A program made the position numbers and the translations under genes. This document shows, one piece after another, positions 17,289 to 24,249 of a DNA stretch of 64,000 nt (positions are counted from its first letter, which is position 1; every line of letters starts with the position of its first letter). The notes beneath the pieces are model-generated. The model was not told the origin of the DNA and did not search any database. It was given only the letters and a program-made list of their open reading frames with translations. This stretch comes from Fictibacillus halophilus (GTDB lineage: Bacteria; Bacillota; Bacilli; Bacillales; Fictibacillaceae), in contig NZ_JAEACF010000001.1 in NCBI RefSeq assembly GCF_016401385.1, positions 1,302,001-1,366,000 on the forward strand. The letters run 5' to 3'.

Positions 17289-18044
17289 ATGTCAGCAACT
17301 ATTAGAGCACTTCTGAACATCGCAGCACTAGCGGCAGTAATCTTTGTTAATTATCTTGCAAACGCATTACCTTTAAATGGAAGTACGACCGGAGAGTTAT
17401 CAGCAAAATACAATGTGTTAATTACTCCAGCAGGTTATGTATTTTCCATATGGGGACTCATCTATGTGCTGCTAACGATCTGGGTGATCATTCAAGTGCT
17501 GCCGAAGAACAGAAATGAACCCGTGTATGAAAGTATTGGTCTGTGGTTTGTATTAAACTGTATCTTAAATTGTACATGGATATTTGTTTGGCATCATGAA
17601 CTTCTAGGTTTATCTTGGATTGTTATGATCGGCCTCTTATTGTCACTCATTATGATCTATACGAAGATTCAAAATCAGGATAACAAGTCTTCGTTCGTTC
17701 GACTTCCGTTCTCGGTCTATCTAGGATGGATCAGTGTGGCGACAATCGTGAATACAGCAGTTGTGTTAAAGTATAGCGGCTGGAATGGTTTTGGACTTTC
17801 ATCTGTTACATGGACTGTGATCATGCTCATAGTTGGTACAGGATTAGCAATCTTTTTTACCCTTTTAAACAAAGATGTTATTTACCCACTCGTCTTTGTT
17901 TGGGCGTATATCGGAATAGGTGTTAGACATAAGGGAGAGATAGAAGTTCTCACGTATACAAGTTTTTCGTTAGCTATTTTGCTTTTGTTATTCATTATTT
18001 GGAGAGTTGCTACCAGAAGAAGAGGAGAAGTAGCAATGAAATAG
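17289..18044 (+). CDS. TspO/MBR-like tryptophan-rich integral membrane protein
   Basis: An integral membrane protein of 251 residues with seven or so hydrophobic segments rich in tryptophan. The N-terminal part NALPLNGSTTGELSAKYNVL and ITPAGYVFSIWGLIYVLLTIW is the hallmark of the long-form TspO/MBR group found in Bacillales. Five-helix TspO proteins bind porphyrins; what the long form does is not established. The ATG at 17289 is chosen because AAAGGAGGG stands 8 nt before it; the ORF extension upstream runs through the preceding terminator. The following unknown gene starts 21 nt downstream, so the two are probably co-transcribed. Confidence 0.75.
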   Translation: MSATIRALLNIAALAAVIFVNYLANALPLNGSTTGELSAKYNVLITPAGYVFSIWGLIYVLLTIWVIIQVLPKNRNEPVYESIGLWFVLNCILNCTWIFVWHHELLGLSWIVMIGLLLSLIMIYTKIQNQDNKSSFVRLPFSVYLGWISVATIVNTAVVLKYSGWNGFGLSSVTWTVIMLIVGTGLAIFFTLLNKDVIYPLVFVWAYIGIGVRHKGEIEVLTYTSFSLAILLLLFIIWRVATRRRGEVAMK

Positions 18045-18065
18045 CATTTTAGGGGAGAGTAAAAG

Positions 18066-18515
18066 ATGGTAAAGTTATCGATGCCGATCGGCTTATTATT
18101 GGAGTCAGCAATAGCGAGCGGTGTTTCAGGAGAACGGTTGCTCGAAGTGATCAGAACGAGGGAATACGAAGCACTTCAACATGTTGGAAAAGAAGAGTCA
18201 AGCTGGACTTACTTTTTTGAGTTTGCAGAACAGAACTGGGAAACTGTTGTTTCTGCGATTACAACGGGTTATACCTTTAAGTTTATTACGATCAGGGGAT
18301 TGTTGAACTTAATACAGACAAAATATAAGCTTAAAGAGAACGAAGACTTTTTAATGAATGAATCTGGAATAGACATGAAACTCTCAGATGAACAGCTCGA
18401 TTTTCTTCGTTCACGAATTCCTTCACAATGGGTATTTAAAAAGCAAGAACAAAAACAATACGACGTTCAGGCTTTCTTAGCTCAAACCACTCAACGAGTG
18501 TGTAGACAAGACTAA
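18066..18515 (+). CDS. hypothetical protein, 149 residues
   Basis: I do not recognise this protein. It is soluble, with no signal peptide. It opens MVKLSMPIGLLLESAIASGV followed by GERLLEVIRTREYE, suggesting a helical N-terminal segment. An aromatic-rich centre (SSWTYFFEFAEQNW) and the segment TGYTFKFITIRGLLNLIQTKYKL follow. The C-terminal part (LSDEQLDFLRSRIP) reads like a helix plus turn. GGGGAGAG stands 7 nt before the ATG. The gene lies 21 nt after the TspO-like gene and ends in a strong bidirectional terminator, so it is the second gene of that unit. Confidence 0.7.
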   Translation: MVKLSMPIGLLLESAIASGVSGERLLEVIRTREYEALQHVGKEESSWTYFFEFAEQNWETVVSAITTGYTFKFITIRGLLNLIQTKYKLKENEDFLMNESGIDMKLSDEQLDFLRSRIPSQWVFKKQEQKQYDVQAFLAQTTQRVCRQD

Positions 18516-18556
18516 AGCGCTTAAGCAGGATACGTTTCCTGCTTAAGCGCTCTTTT
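18516..18556. terminator. bidirectional terminator
   Basis: AGCGCTTAAGCAGGA (18516-18530) pairs with TCCTGCTTAAGCGCT (18537-18551), with CTTTT beyond; it serves the converging genes on both sides. Confidence 0.85.
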
Positions 18557-19883
18557 AATCCTGATAGTTATTTCTTGCACTCAACCACGTGTTGATTCCG
18601 ATCGCTTTACACACAGAGAAATAATGAAGAAGCATTAAAAGCACTGACCCTGCGTTCATTCCAATGATGATGCCATGCATCCCTAATGATGGCTGTGAAC
18701 CTAGCATGTACATGAGAACAAATGATAATGTTGTTGACCAAACCGACTGAACAAATGCAGTTGTAATTAAGCCAAGACCGATCAAATAAGCTTGCAGTGG
18801 TATTAGAAAAAAAGTAAATAAAAAGCTGGGCCACAATAATTCTAAATATGTAGCTGCGGATTGTGAATGAAAGAACATTAAGGTAAGTTTTTCTGAAAAC
18901 ATTAAAAAGATTGTAACTGCTGGAAAGCCATATAATGCAGTTATGCCCATCACACGAATAAGCAGGCTTTTTAATTTTTCTACATCTTTTTTAGCAGTAG
19001 CTTCTGAAACTGTAGGGATCAAGACGACCAAAAGAGAATGCGCAATAAATGCAGGGAAAAAACCGATGGATATGGCCACACCTGCCAGTAGACCAAACTC
19101 TTCTGTTGCTGCAACCCCTGAAAACCCTGCAAGTGACAATGAATATTTGATTAAGAACGGTTGTATGGCGTTTGTGACAGCATGGAAGAGGCGTAACCCC
19201 GTAGTAGGAATCGTAACTGCCATAAGACTTCTGGTAACTTCATTTGATGAAAGATGCTCATTGTTGTGACTTTGCATTCTTTTGTATTGTATTAAATAAG
19301 CCGTGAAGAGATAGACGAAAACGACGAGTTCACTCCCTACAAAAGTTGCTAATGCTATAAGGATTGCCGTTTCATTATCAAAAGAAAACAATTGATAAAT
19401 TCCTGTTAACAAGATGAGCTGAGCCATTTTTCGAAATAAGTTCGAGAAGGCTAACTTGCCCATCTGCTGTTTCCCCATAAAAAACCCTCTAGCTATAGAA
19501 GTTAGTGAAATTAACGGGATTAATAAGACCATAAGCCATCTGACTAACGGATGATAACTATTGAAAACAGGTATAAAAGGCAGAATCACTAAAGCGAGCA
19601 CAATCATAGCTACAGTTAACAAAATCGTCATCTTTGTAGCATGTTTCAACATGCTGTAATGTTGTTTCTCCTCTTTTTCAGCAACGAACTTTGAAATGGA
19701 GATCGGTAATTCCAAACTCGCTATAATAATGATTAAGATGACAGTTGGAAAGATCGACATATAATGCCCGAGTCCTAATTCCCCCAATTCTCTAGCTAAC
19801 ACCATGTTTACTATAAATTCTAAGCTTTCACCGACTAATGCGGCAGCAGCAAGCAGTAATACCCCTCTGAAAAATATATTCAT
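18555..19883 (-). CDS. polysaccharide/lipid flippase, SpoVB-family (YkvU-like)
   Basis: Member of the MATE-like polysaccharide biosynthesis flippase group that includes SpoVB/MurJ-type lipid II or lipid-linked sugar exporters. The 442-residue protein has about 12-14 hydrophobic helices. The N-terminus MNIFFRGVLLLAAAALVG and the segment SIARGFFMGKQQMGKLA are typical. Length is close to B. subtilis YkvU (a SpoVB paralogue) and shorter than SpoVB (about 518). The ATG at 19883 is preferred because it fits family N-termini; AAGGAG is 13 nt upstream, a rather long spacing. Whether it works in sporulation cannot be decided here. It is divergent from the M24 peptidase gene. Confidence 0.75.
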   Translation of the reverse strand: MNIFFRGVLLLAAAALVGESLEFIVNMVLARELGELGLGHYMSIFPTVILIIIIASLELPISISKFVAEKEEKQHYSMLKHATKMTILLTVAMIVLALVILPFIPVFNSYHPLVRWLMVLLIPLISLTSIARGFFMGKQQMGKLAFSNLFRKMAQLILLTGIYQLFSFDNETAILIALATFVGSELVVFVYLFTAYLIQYKRMQSHNNEHLSSNEVTRSLMAVTIPTTGLRLFHAVTNAIQPFLIKYSLSLAGFSGVAATEEFGLLAGVAISIGFFPAFIAHSLLVVLIPTVSEATAKKDVEKLKSLLIRVMGITALYGFPAVTIFLMFSEKLTLMFFHSQSAATYLELLWPSFLFTFFLIPLQAYLIGLGLITTAFVQSVWSTTLSFVLMYMLGSQPSLGMHGIIIGMNAGSVLLMLLHYFSVCKAIGINTWLSARNNYQD

Positions 19884-20012
19884 ACGATAAGTGCATCTCC
19901 TTGTACACGTTGTCCTTTTATTCATATGCAAAAAAAAATGAAACAAGACCTCAAAGGACTTTAAACATTGAAGGAGAAAGTTAAGCATATAGCAGAACAA
20001 GGAGAGGTTATT

Positions 20013-21284
20013 TTGACATTACATACAGAAAAAAACTCAGTTAAAATCTTATCATTATACGAGCAAGAAAAAATCATGGATCAATGGCTTTTAGAAAGAC
20101 TGCAACAACTATTACCATTATTAATGAAGAAACATAACGTAGACATGTGGATTACAATTGGAAAAGAATATAATGAAGACCCACTAGGAAAGACTTTCTT
20201 TCCTTCTGCGATTGATAGTTCAAGAAGACAAACCATTTTTGCATTCGTTATTGATAAACATTGTGATGAAATAAAAAGGTATGTTATATCTTCCAACAAA
20301 AAATTTGAACCTTTTTATATATGCTTTCCCCTTCAAATTGGCGAAGATTCTTTTACAGGATTAAAAAGGTTGGTTGAAGAATTTGATCCTGATTCTATAG
20401 CTGTTAATACTTCATTGAATTACGCTTTTTGTGATGGATTAAGTCATTCGAATTATGAGCGAATTAAAAAGGTGTTAGGGCAGCAACATTTACCAAAGCT
20501 GATTTCATCTGAAAACCTTGCGATTGATTGGCTTCAATCAAGAACAGAGTCTGAGCTTGATATGTATAAAGAACTTGAAGAGATCACTAAAAAAATCGTA
20601 AAGCAAGCGTTTACCAACGAACTCATCACACCTCATAAATCCTCAACTCAGGATATTGTTGAATGGATTAGACAACGTGTGAGAGACTTAGGTTTGAAAA
20701 CTTCCTTTTATCCTACTGTTGATATTCAAAGGAAAGATGGATCTTCAGACAGAATGGAGGGCACCATTCTTCCCGGAGATATTTTGCATTTAGACTTCGG
20801 TATAGAGTATCTAGGTCTTTGCACAGATACTCAACAATTGGCTTATGTTCTGAGTCGCAATGAGAAAGAACCTCCATCTGGTCTAAAAAATGCACTAAAG
20901 GCTGCGAACACATTTGAAGATCTTTTCTTTGAAATCTGCAAAGAAGGAATGTCGGGTAATGATATATTTTTAAATGTATTAAAAAAAGCAAAGCAAAACC
21001 ATTTAGACGCTATGCTTTATTCACATCCGATCGGCTATCATTGTCACGGAGCAGGCCCGATTATCGGACTGTATGATAAACAAGAAAGTATTCCTGTTCG
21101 AGGAGAACTAAAGATTGAGAATAATACGTGCTATGCATTGGAATTTAACATTAGACATTTCATACCTGAATGGAACAAAGTTGTTCCGATCTATCTTGAA
21201 GAAACCGTCTGCTTTAAAGAAGGTATGATGCGATATTTTACAGGGAGACAATCAGATTTTTATATAATCGATCCAAGGTGGTAA
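20013..21284 (+). CDS. M24-family metallopeptidase (Xaa-Pro peptidase-like)
   Basis: Probable cytosolic creatinase/aminopeptidase P-fold hydrolase. The N-terminal half (about 1-165) is the non-catalytic creatinase domain. The catalytic pita-bread domain keeps all five metal ligands in order: Asp in ILHLDFGIEY, Asp in CTDTQQ, His in SHPIGYHCHGAG, Glu in CYALEFNI, Glu in LEETVCF. The TTG at 20013 is chosen because GGAGAGG ends 5 nt before it; upstream in-frame starts lack such a site. The product is 423 residues. Peptide specificity is unknown, and some members of this group are not peptidases. The gene stands alone before a separate promoter for the GNAT gene. Confidence 0.8.
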   Translation: MTLHTEKNSVKILSLYEQEKIMDQWLLERLQQLLPLLMKKHNVDMWITIGKEYNEDPLGKTFFPSAIDSSRRQTIFAFVIDKHCDEIKRYVISSNKKFEPFYICFPLQIGEDSFTGLKRLVEEFDPDSIAVNTSLNYAFCDGLSHSNYERIKKVLGQQHLPKLISSENLAIDWLQSRTESELDMYKELEEITKKIVKQAFTNELITPHKSSTQDIVEWIRQRVRDLGLKTSFYPTVDIQRKDGSSDRMEGTILPGDILHLDFGIEYLGLCTDTQQLAYVLSRNEKEPPSGLKNALKAANTFEDLFFEICKEGMSGNDIFLNVLKKAKQNHLDAMLYSHPIGYHCHGAGPIIGLYDKQESIPVRGELKIENNTCYALEFNIRHFIPEWNKVVPIYLEETVCFKEGMMRYFTGRQSDFYIIDPRW

Positions 21285-21294
21285 TAAAATACAT

Positions 21295-21323
21295 TTGAAA
21301 TATCTATTCACCTCTAGTACAAT
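21295..21323 (+). promoter_or_regulatory. SigA-type promoter for the GNAT gene
   Basis: TTGAAA (21295), a 17-bp spacer and TACAAT (21318) precede the ATG at 21364 by 40 nt. They lie inside the longer open frame and so support the later start. Confidence 0.65.
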
Positions 21324-21363
21324 GAGAAACTGTGTGTTTCAGCTTGTTGAGGGGAGAGATAAA

Positions 21364-21861
21364 ATGTTATTGCTTGGACAGGAACAAGATAAAGAAACAA
21401 AACTCGATCGCAACGAACTCCAGTTTCAATTATTGCGCATGCAAAACGATATGAAACAAATTGCAAAAAGTTATGATGTAATCGGTGTAGATCAAACAAA
21501 AGATGATAACCTTGTGATCGTATATAAATCCGAACAACTAGATCAATGTAAAATAATGATTAATGATTGTGAATCAAGATATGATGGCTGGGATTTTTCA
21601 ATAGATGCCGTTTATGAAGATGAAAACACGCTTCATATCGGTGATATCAAAGGACCTGCTAATAAGGGATACGGATCAATCTGTATGCATTATTTAAAAG
21701 AAACGGCTTCGGATAAAAACATACCAACGATAAAAGGCGATATAGCAAAGAGAGACTGGGGACATGTAGATCGACTCATTCACTTTTATGAAAAGCATAA
21801 TTTTGCTATTGAACTTGACCCGAAAAATAAATGCGGAAAAATTGAATGGAACGATTTTTAA
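21364..21861 (+). CDS. GNAT-like acetyltransferase domain protein
   Basis: A 165-residue cytosolic protein. The N-terminal third (MLLLGQEQDKETKLDRNELQ, then FQLLRMQNDMKQIAKSYDV) is helical and charged. The C-terminal part has features of a GNAT fold: LHIGDIKGPANKGYGSICMH resembles the acetyl-CoA loop, and HVDRLIHFYEKHNFAIEL the usual late motif. The acetyl acceptor is unknown. The start is fixed by GAGGGGAGAG about 7 nt before ATG and by the promoter at 21295-21323. It ends in its own terminator. Confidence 0.68.
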   Translation: MLLLGQEQDKETKLDRNELQFQLLRMQNDMKQIAKSYDVIGVDQTKDDNLVIVYKSEQLDQCKIMINDCESRYDGWDFSIDAVYEDENTLHIGDIKGPANKGYGSICMHYLKETASDKNIPTIKGDIAKRDWGHVDRLIHFYEKHNFAIELDPKNKCGKIEWNDF

Positions 21862-21863
21862 GG

Positions 21864-21900
21864 AAAAGACGTGTATCGTAATGAAAACACGTCTTTTTTT
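21864..21900 (+). terminator. terminator after the GNAT gene
   Basis: AAAAGACGTGT (21864-21874) pairs with ACACGTCTTTT (21887-21897), then a T-run. Confidence 0.85.
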
Positions 21901-21954
21901 GATCTCATTTTTCAATAATTAAGCATTAAATTGCGAACTTTATCACTTTAAGTC

Positions 21955-21983
21955 TTGACTTGAGTTAGAACGTGATTTACGAT
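21955..21983 (+). promoter_or_regulatory. SigA-type promoter of the COG0523 gene
   Basis: TTGACT (21955), a 17-bp spacer and TACGAT (21978). The Zur operator begins 3 bp after the -10 box, covering the transcription start. Confidence 0.65.
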
Positions 21984-21986
21984 ATT

Positions 21987-22005
21987 AATCGTAATCATTA
22001 CGATT
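21987..22005 (+). promoter_or_regulatory. Zur box
   Basis: AATCGTAATCATTACGATT is a perfect 9-1-9 palindrome and agrees with the Bacillus Zur operator core TCGTAATNATTACGA. A second, overlapping imperfect palindrome (TTACGAT-ATTA-ATCGTAA, about 21977-21995) extends upstream. Zinc-bound Zur would block the promoter when zinc is plentiful. Confidence 0.9.
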
Positions 22006-22024
22006 TAAGAAGGGGTTTTAAAAC

Positions 22025-23230
22025 ATGTTACATACACTGACAAAACGAGTACCAGTAACCGTGTTGAGTGGATTTTTAGGTGCAGGTAAAACCACGTTAA
22101 TGAATCATGTCTTATCAAATCGAGACGGTTTAAAGGTAGCTGTAATCGTTAATGACATGAGTGAGATTAATATTGATGCTGCATTAATAAAAAATGAGAC
22201 GCAGTTATCTAGAACAGAAGAAAAACTCGTTGAAATGACAAATGGCTGTATTTGCTGCACCCTAAGAGAGGATCTGCTGATAGAAGTAGAAAGAATCGTA
22301 AAAAACGGTGATATTGATTATATTCTTATAGAATCAACGGGCATAAGTGAGCCGATTCCAGTAGCACAAACTTTCACTTATCTAGATGAAGAATCAGGTG
22401 TTGATCTTGCTTCTTTATGCAAGTTGGATACGATGGTAACAGTAGTTGATGGAAATCGATTCTGGAACGATTTTGCATCCGGAGAAAGTTTATTAGATCG
22501 ACAAGCAGCATTAGATGAGACCGATACGAGAGAAGTAGTCGACCTGATCATTGATCAGATAGAATTTTGTGATGTTTTAGTTTTAAATAAATGTGATTTA
22601 TTGGAGAAAGAGGACCGTGAAGAACTCAAAAGAGTATTGAAAAAATTACAACCACAAGCAAAACTGATTGAAACAAAATTCGGTAAAATAAATCCAAAGG
22701 ATATTCTCTCAACAGGTCTTTTTGATTTTGAGAAGGCAAGTGAATCTGCGGGATGGATGAAAGAACTTGAAACAGAACATATTCCAGAAACAGATGAGTA
22801 CGGAATTTCTTCTTTTGTATACCGAAAGAAAAGACCTTTTCACCCAGCAAGACTATTTGCTTTTTTAGAGAATTGGCCAGCAGAAATTGTTCGAGCAAAA
22901 GGATTTATTTGGGTAGCATCTCGAAACGATTGGGTAATTTTGTTAAGTCAAGCAGGTACGAGTATTATCTTCCAGCCGGCAGGTCAATGGGTGGCAGCTC
23001 TTCCAAAAGAAGAACAAGAAGAAATTATAGAGGAAGAAAAGAGTCAAAATCCAAATTGGGATGATGAATTCGGAGATCGAATTACCGAACTAGTGTTTAT
23101 AGGAATTGATTATAACAAAGAACAACTGTTAGAACAGTTAGATCATTGCTTATTAACTGACTCTGAAATGAATAACGAAGATTGGGGTAAGTTTAACGAC
23201 CCGTTACCTCGATTCCCTGAAAGTGAATAA
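22025..23230 (+). CDS. zagA: COG0523 GTPase, zinc metallochaperone (ZagA/YciC-like)
   Basis: G3E-family GTPase. In B. subtilis the Zur-repressed homologue (YciC, renamed ZagA) delivers zinc to folate enzyme FolEA under zinc starvation. The 401-residue protein has Walker [18 protein letters not shown], the metal motif [11 protein letters not shown] (CxCC), ESTGISEP and the base-recognition LNKCDLLE. The C-terminal CobW_C domain runs from about residue 255 ([21 protein letters not shown]). The start has AAGGGG about 10 nt upstream. The Zur box at the promoter makes the zinc role well supported. The symbol is given by family and regulation and was not checked by alignment. Confidence 0.9.
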   Translation: MLHTLTKRVPVTVLSGFLGAGKTTLMNHVLSNRDGLKVAVIVNDMSEINIDAALIKNETQLSRTEEKLVEMTNGCICCTLREDLLIEVERIVKNGDIDYILIESTGISEPIPVAQTFTYLDEESGVDLASLCKLDTMVTVVDGNRFWNDFASGESLLDRQAALDETDTREVVDLIIDQIEFCDVLVLNKCDLLEKEDREELKRVLKKLQPQAKLIETKFGKINPKDILSTGLFDFEKASESAGWMKELETEHIPETDEYGISSFVYRKKRPFHPARLFAFLENWPAEIVRAKGFIWVASRNDWVILLSQAGTSIIFQPAGQWVAALPKEEQEEIIEEEKSQNPNWDDEFGDRITELVFIGIDYNKEQLLEQLDHCLLTDSEMNNEDWGKFNDPLPRFPESE

Positions 23231-23237
23231 TTTTTAC

Positions 23238-23266
23238 AAACGAATCCATTTTGGGTTCGTTTTTAT
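23238..23266 (+). terminator. terminator after the COG0523 gene
   Basis: AAACGAATCC (23238-23247) pairs with GGGTTCGTTT (23253-23262) with a G-U pair; T-rich beyond. Confidence 0.7.
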
Positions 23267-23300
23267 TTGCTTAAAATCATTAAACTCAGTAGAAGTTTTA

Positions 23301-23327
23301 GTTTGAAGTTGTTAAAAAATTGGGTAC
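23301..23327 (+). promoter_or_regulatory. possible SigB promoter of the HEPN-like/CBS gene
   Basis: GTTTGA (23301-23306), 15 bp, GGGTAC (23322-23327) resembles the SigB consensus GTTTAA-N12/15-GGGTAT, with one mismatch in each box. Weak on its own. Confidence 0.35.
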
Positions 23328-23363
23328 TTAAAGAGTATTGCAAGAGAGAAGGAGAGATTGATC

Positions 23364-24104
23364 ATGACCGTCACTCATATCAAATCTAATACAGAAAATA
23401 GTCTTTCTGAACGCTTTGAAATTGCTTTTAATCAGATTCACAAATGCTTAATCGACAAAGTAAAAGATACGAAAGATGATCGGTTTAAAAACCTAGTGGA
23501 AACAGGAATGAAAAAGCATTCACTTATCCGATCTTTTTATAATGAGCTCGGTCAGTTTGCAAAACTAAGAAATGCTATTGTTCATGAGAAGGTAGATCAT
23601 GATTTTTACATTGCTGAACCTCATCTAGAGATCGTAGAGAGAATAGAAAAAATAGCGGGTTATTTCATGAAACCTGAAACAGCGCTTAACATTGCAACCA
23701 AAAAGGTACATCATTTTAAAGAAAGTGACCGGTTGGAAGATGTTTTAAGCTGTATTCGAAAAACATCGTATTCACGTTTTCCTATCTATAACGAAAAAGG
23801 AGAGTACCTTTGGCTTCTAACGGCTACATACTTATTGAATTGGTTGACTGACAGGCTTGCTGATCAAGTGATCGATCTTAATAATGCAAGAATATCAGAT
23901 ATTGCAGACAATGAACAAAAACAACTGGTAGCATTTATTTCAAAAACTTCAAGTATTTTTAAAGCAGAGGAAATCTTCGAAAACATTCATAAAGAAGGAA
24001 AAAAGCTTGAGGCGATCATCATCACATTAAATGGAAGTGAGAACGAAAAACCATTAGGAATTTTTACTTCTTATGATCTTATTGAGATTGATTTAGACAA
24101 CTAG
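23364..24104 (+). CDS. HEPN-like N-terminal domain fused to CBS pair
   Basis: A 246-residue soluble protein. Residues about 1-100 are helical and contain FAKLRNAIVHE, an Rx4H motif (R69, H74) like that of HEPN ribonuclease or nucleotide-binding domains. The stretch IAEPHLEIVERIEKIAGYFM follows. Residues about 110-246 form two CBS repeats (SDRLEDVLSCIRKTSYSRFP and AEEIFENIHKEGKKLEAIII...GIFTSYDLIEI). I recall the same architecture from other bacteria, annotated only as CBS-domain protein; its function is not known. The ATG at 23364 has GGAGAG 7 nt upstream; the TTG two codons earlier is less well placed. It is a single gene between terminators. Confidence 0.72.
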   Translation: MTVTHIKSNTENSLSERFEIAFNQIHKCLIDKVKDTKDDRFKNLVETGMKKHSLIRSFYNELGQFAKLRNAIVHEKVDHDFYIAEPHLEIVERIEKIAGYFMKPETALNIATKKVHHFKESDRLEDVLSCIRKTSYSRFPIYNEKGEYLWLLTATYLLNWLTDRLADQVIDLNNARISDIADNEQKQLVAFISKTSSIFKAEEIFENIHKEGKKLEAIIITLNGSENEKPLGIFTSYDLIEIDLDN

Positions 24105-24110
24105 ACCTTT

Positions 24111-24137
24111 AGGCACTCAAGTAGAGTGTCTTTTTGT
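24111..24137 (+). terminator. terminator after the HEPN-like/CBS gene
   Basis: GGCACTC (24112-24118) pairs with GAGTGTC (24124-24130) with a G-U pair, then TTTTTG. Confidence 0.7.
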
Positions 24138-24164
24138 TTATAAAACATGAGTTATATGCCATTT

Positions 24165-24190
24165 GTTTAAGGAAATAAGGTTTAGGGAAA
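24165..24190 (+). promoter_or_regulatory. SigB-type promoter of the formate dehydrogenase operon
   Basis: GTTTAA (24165-24170), 14 bp, GGGAAA (24185-24190) fits the SigB consensus GTTTAA-N12/15-GGGWAW. The B. subtilis counterpart yjgC-yjgD is a known general-stress unit, which agrees. Confidence 0.6.
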
Positions 24191-24249
24191 CGGGTGTTTG
24201 AGATGTCAGAATGTTTTGTATGTTTGTTTTCAGAAAGGGTGAAGGTCAT

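Noticed and set aside
20013..21284. Methionine aminopeptidase or PepQ for the M24 protein
   Set aside because: It has a long N-terminal creatinase-type domain, and the catalytic segments differ from both; only the M24 fold is safe.
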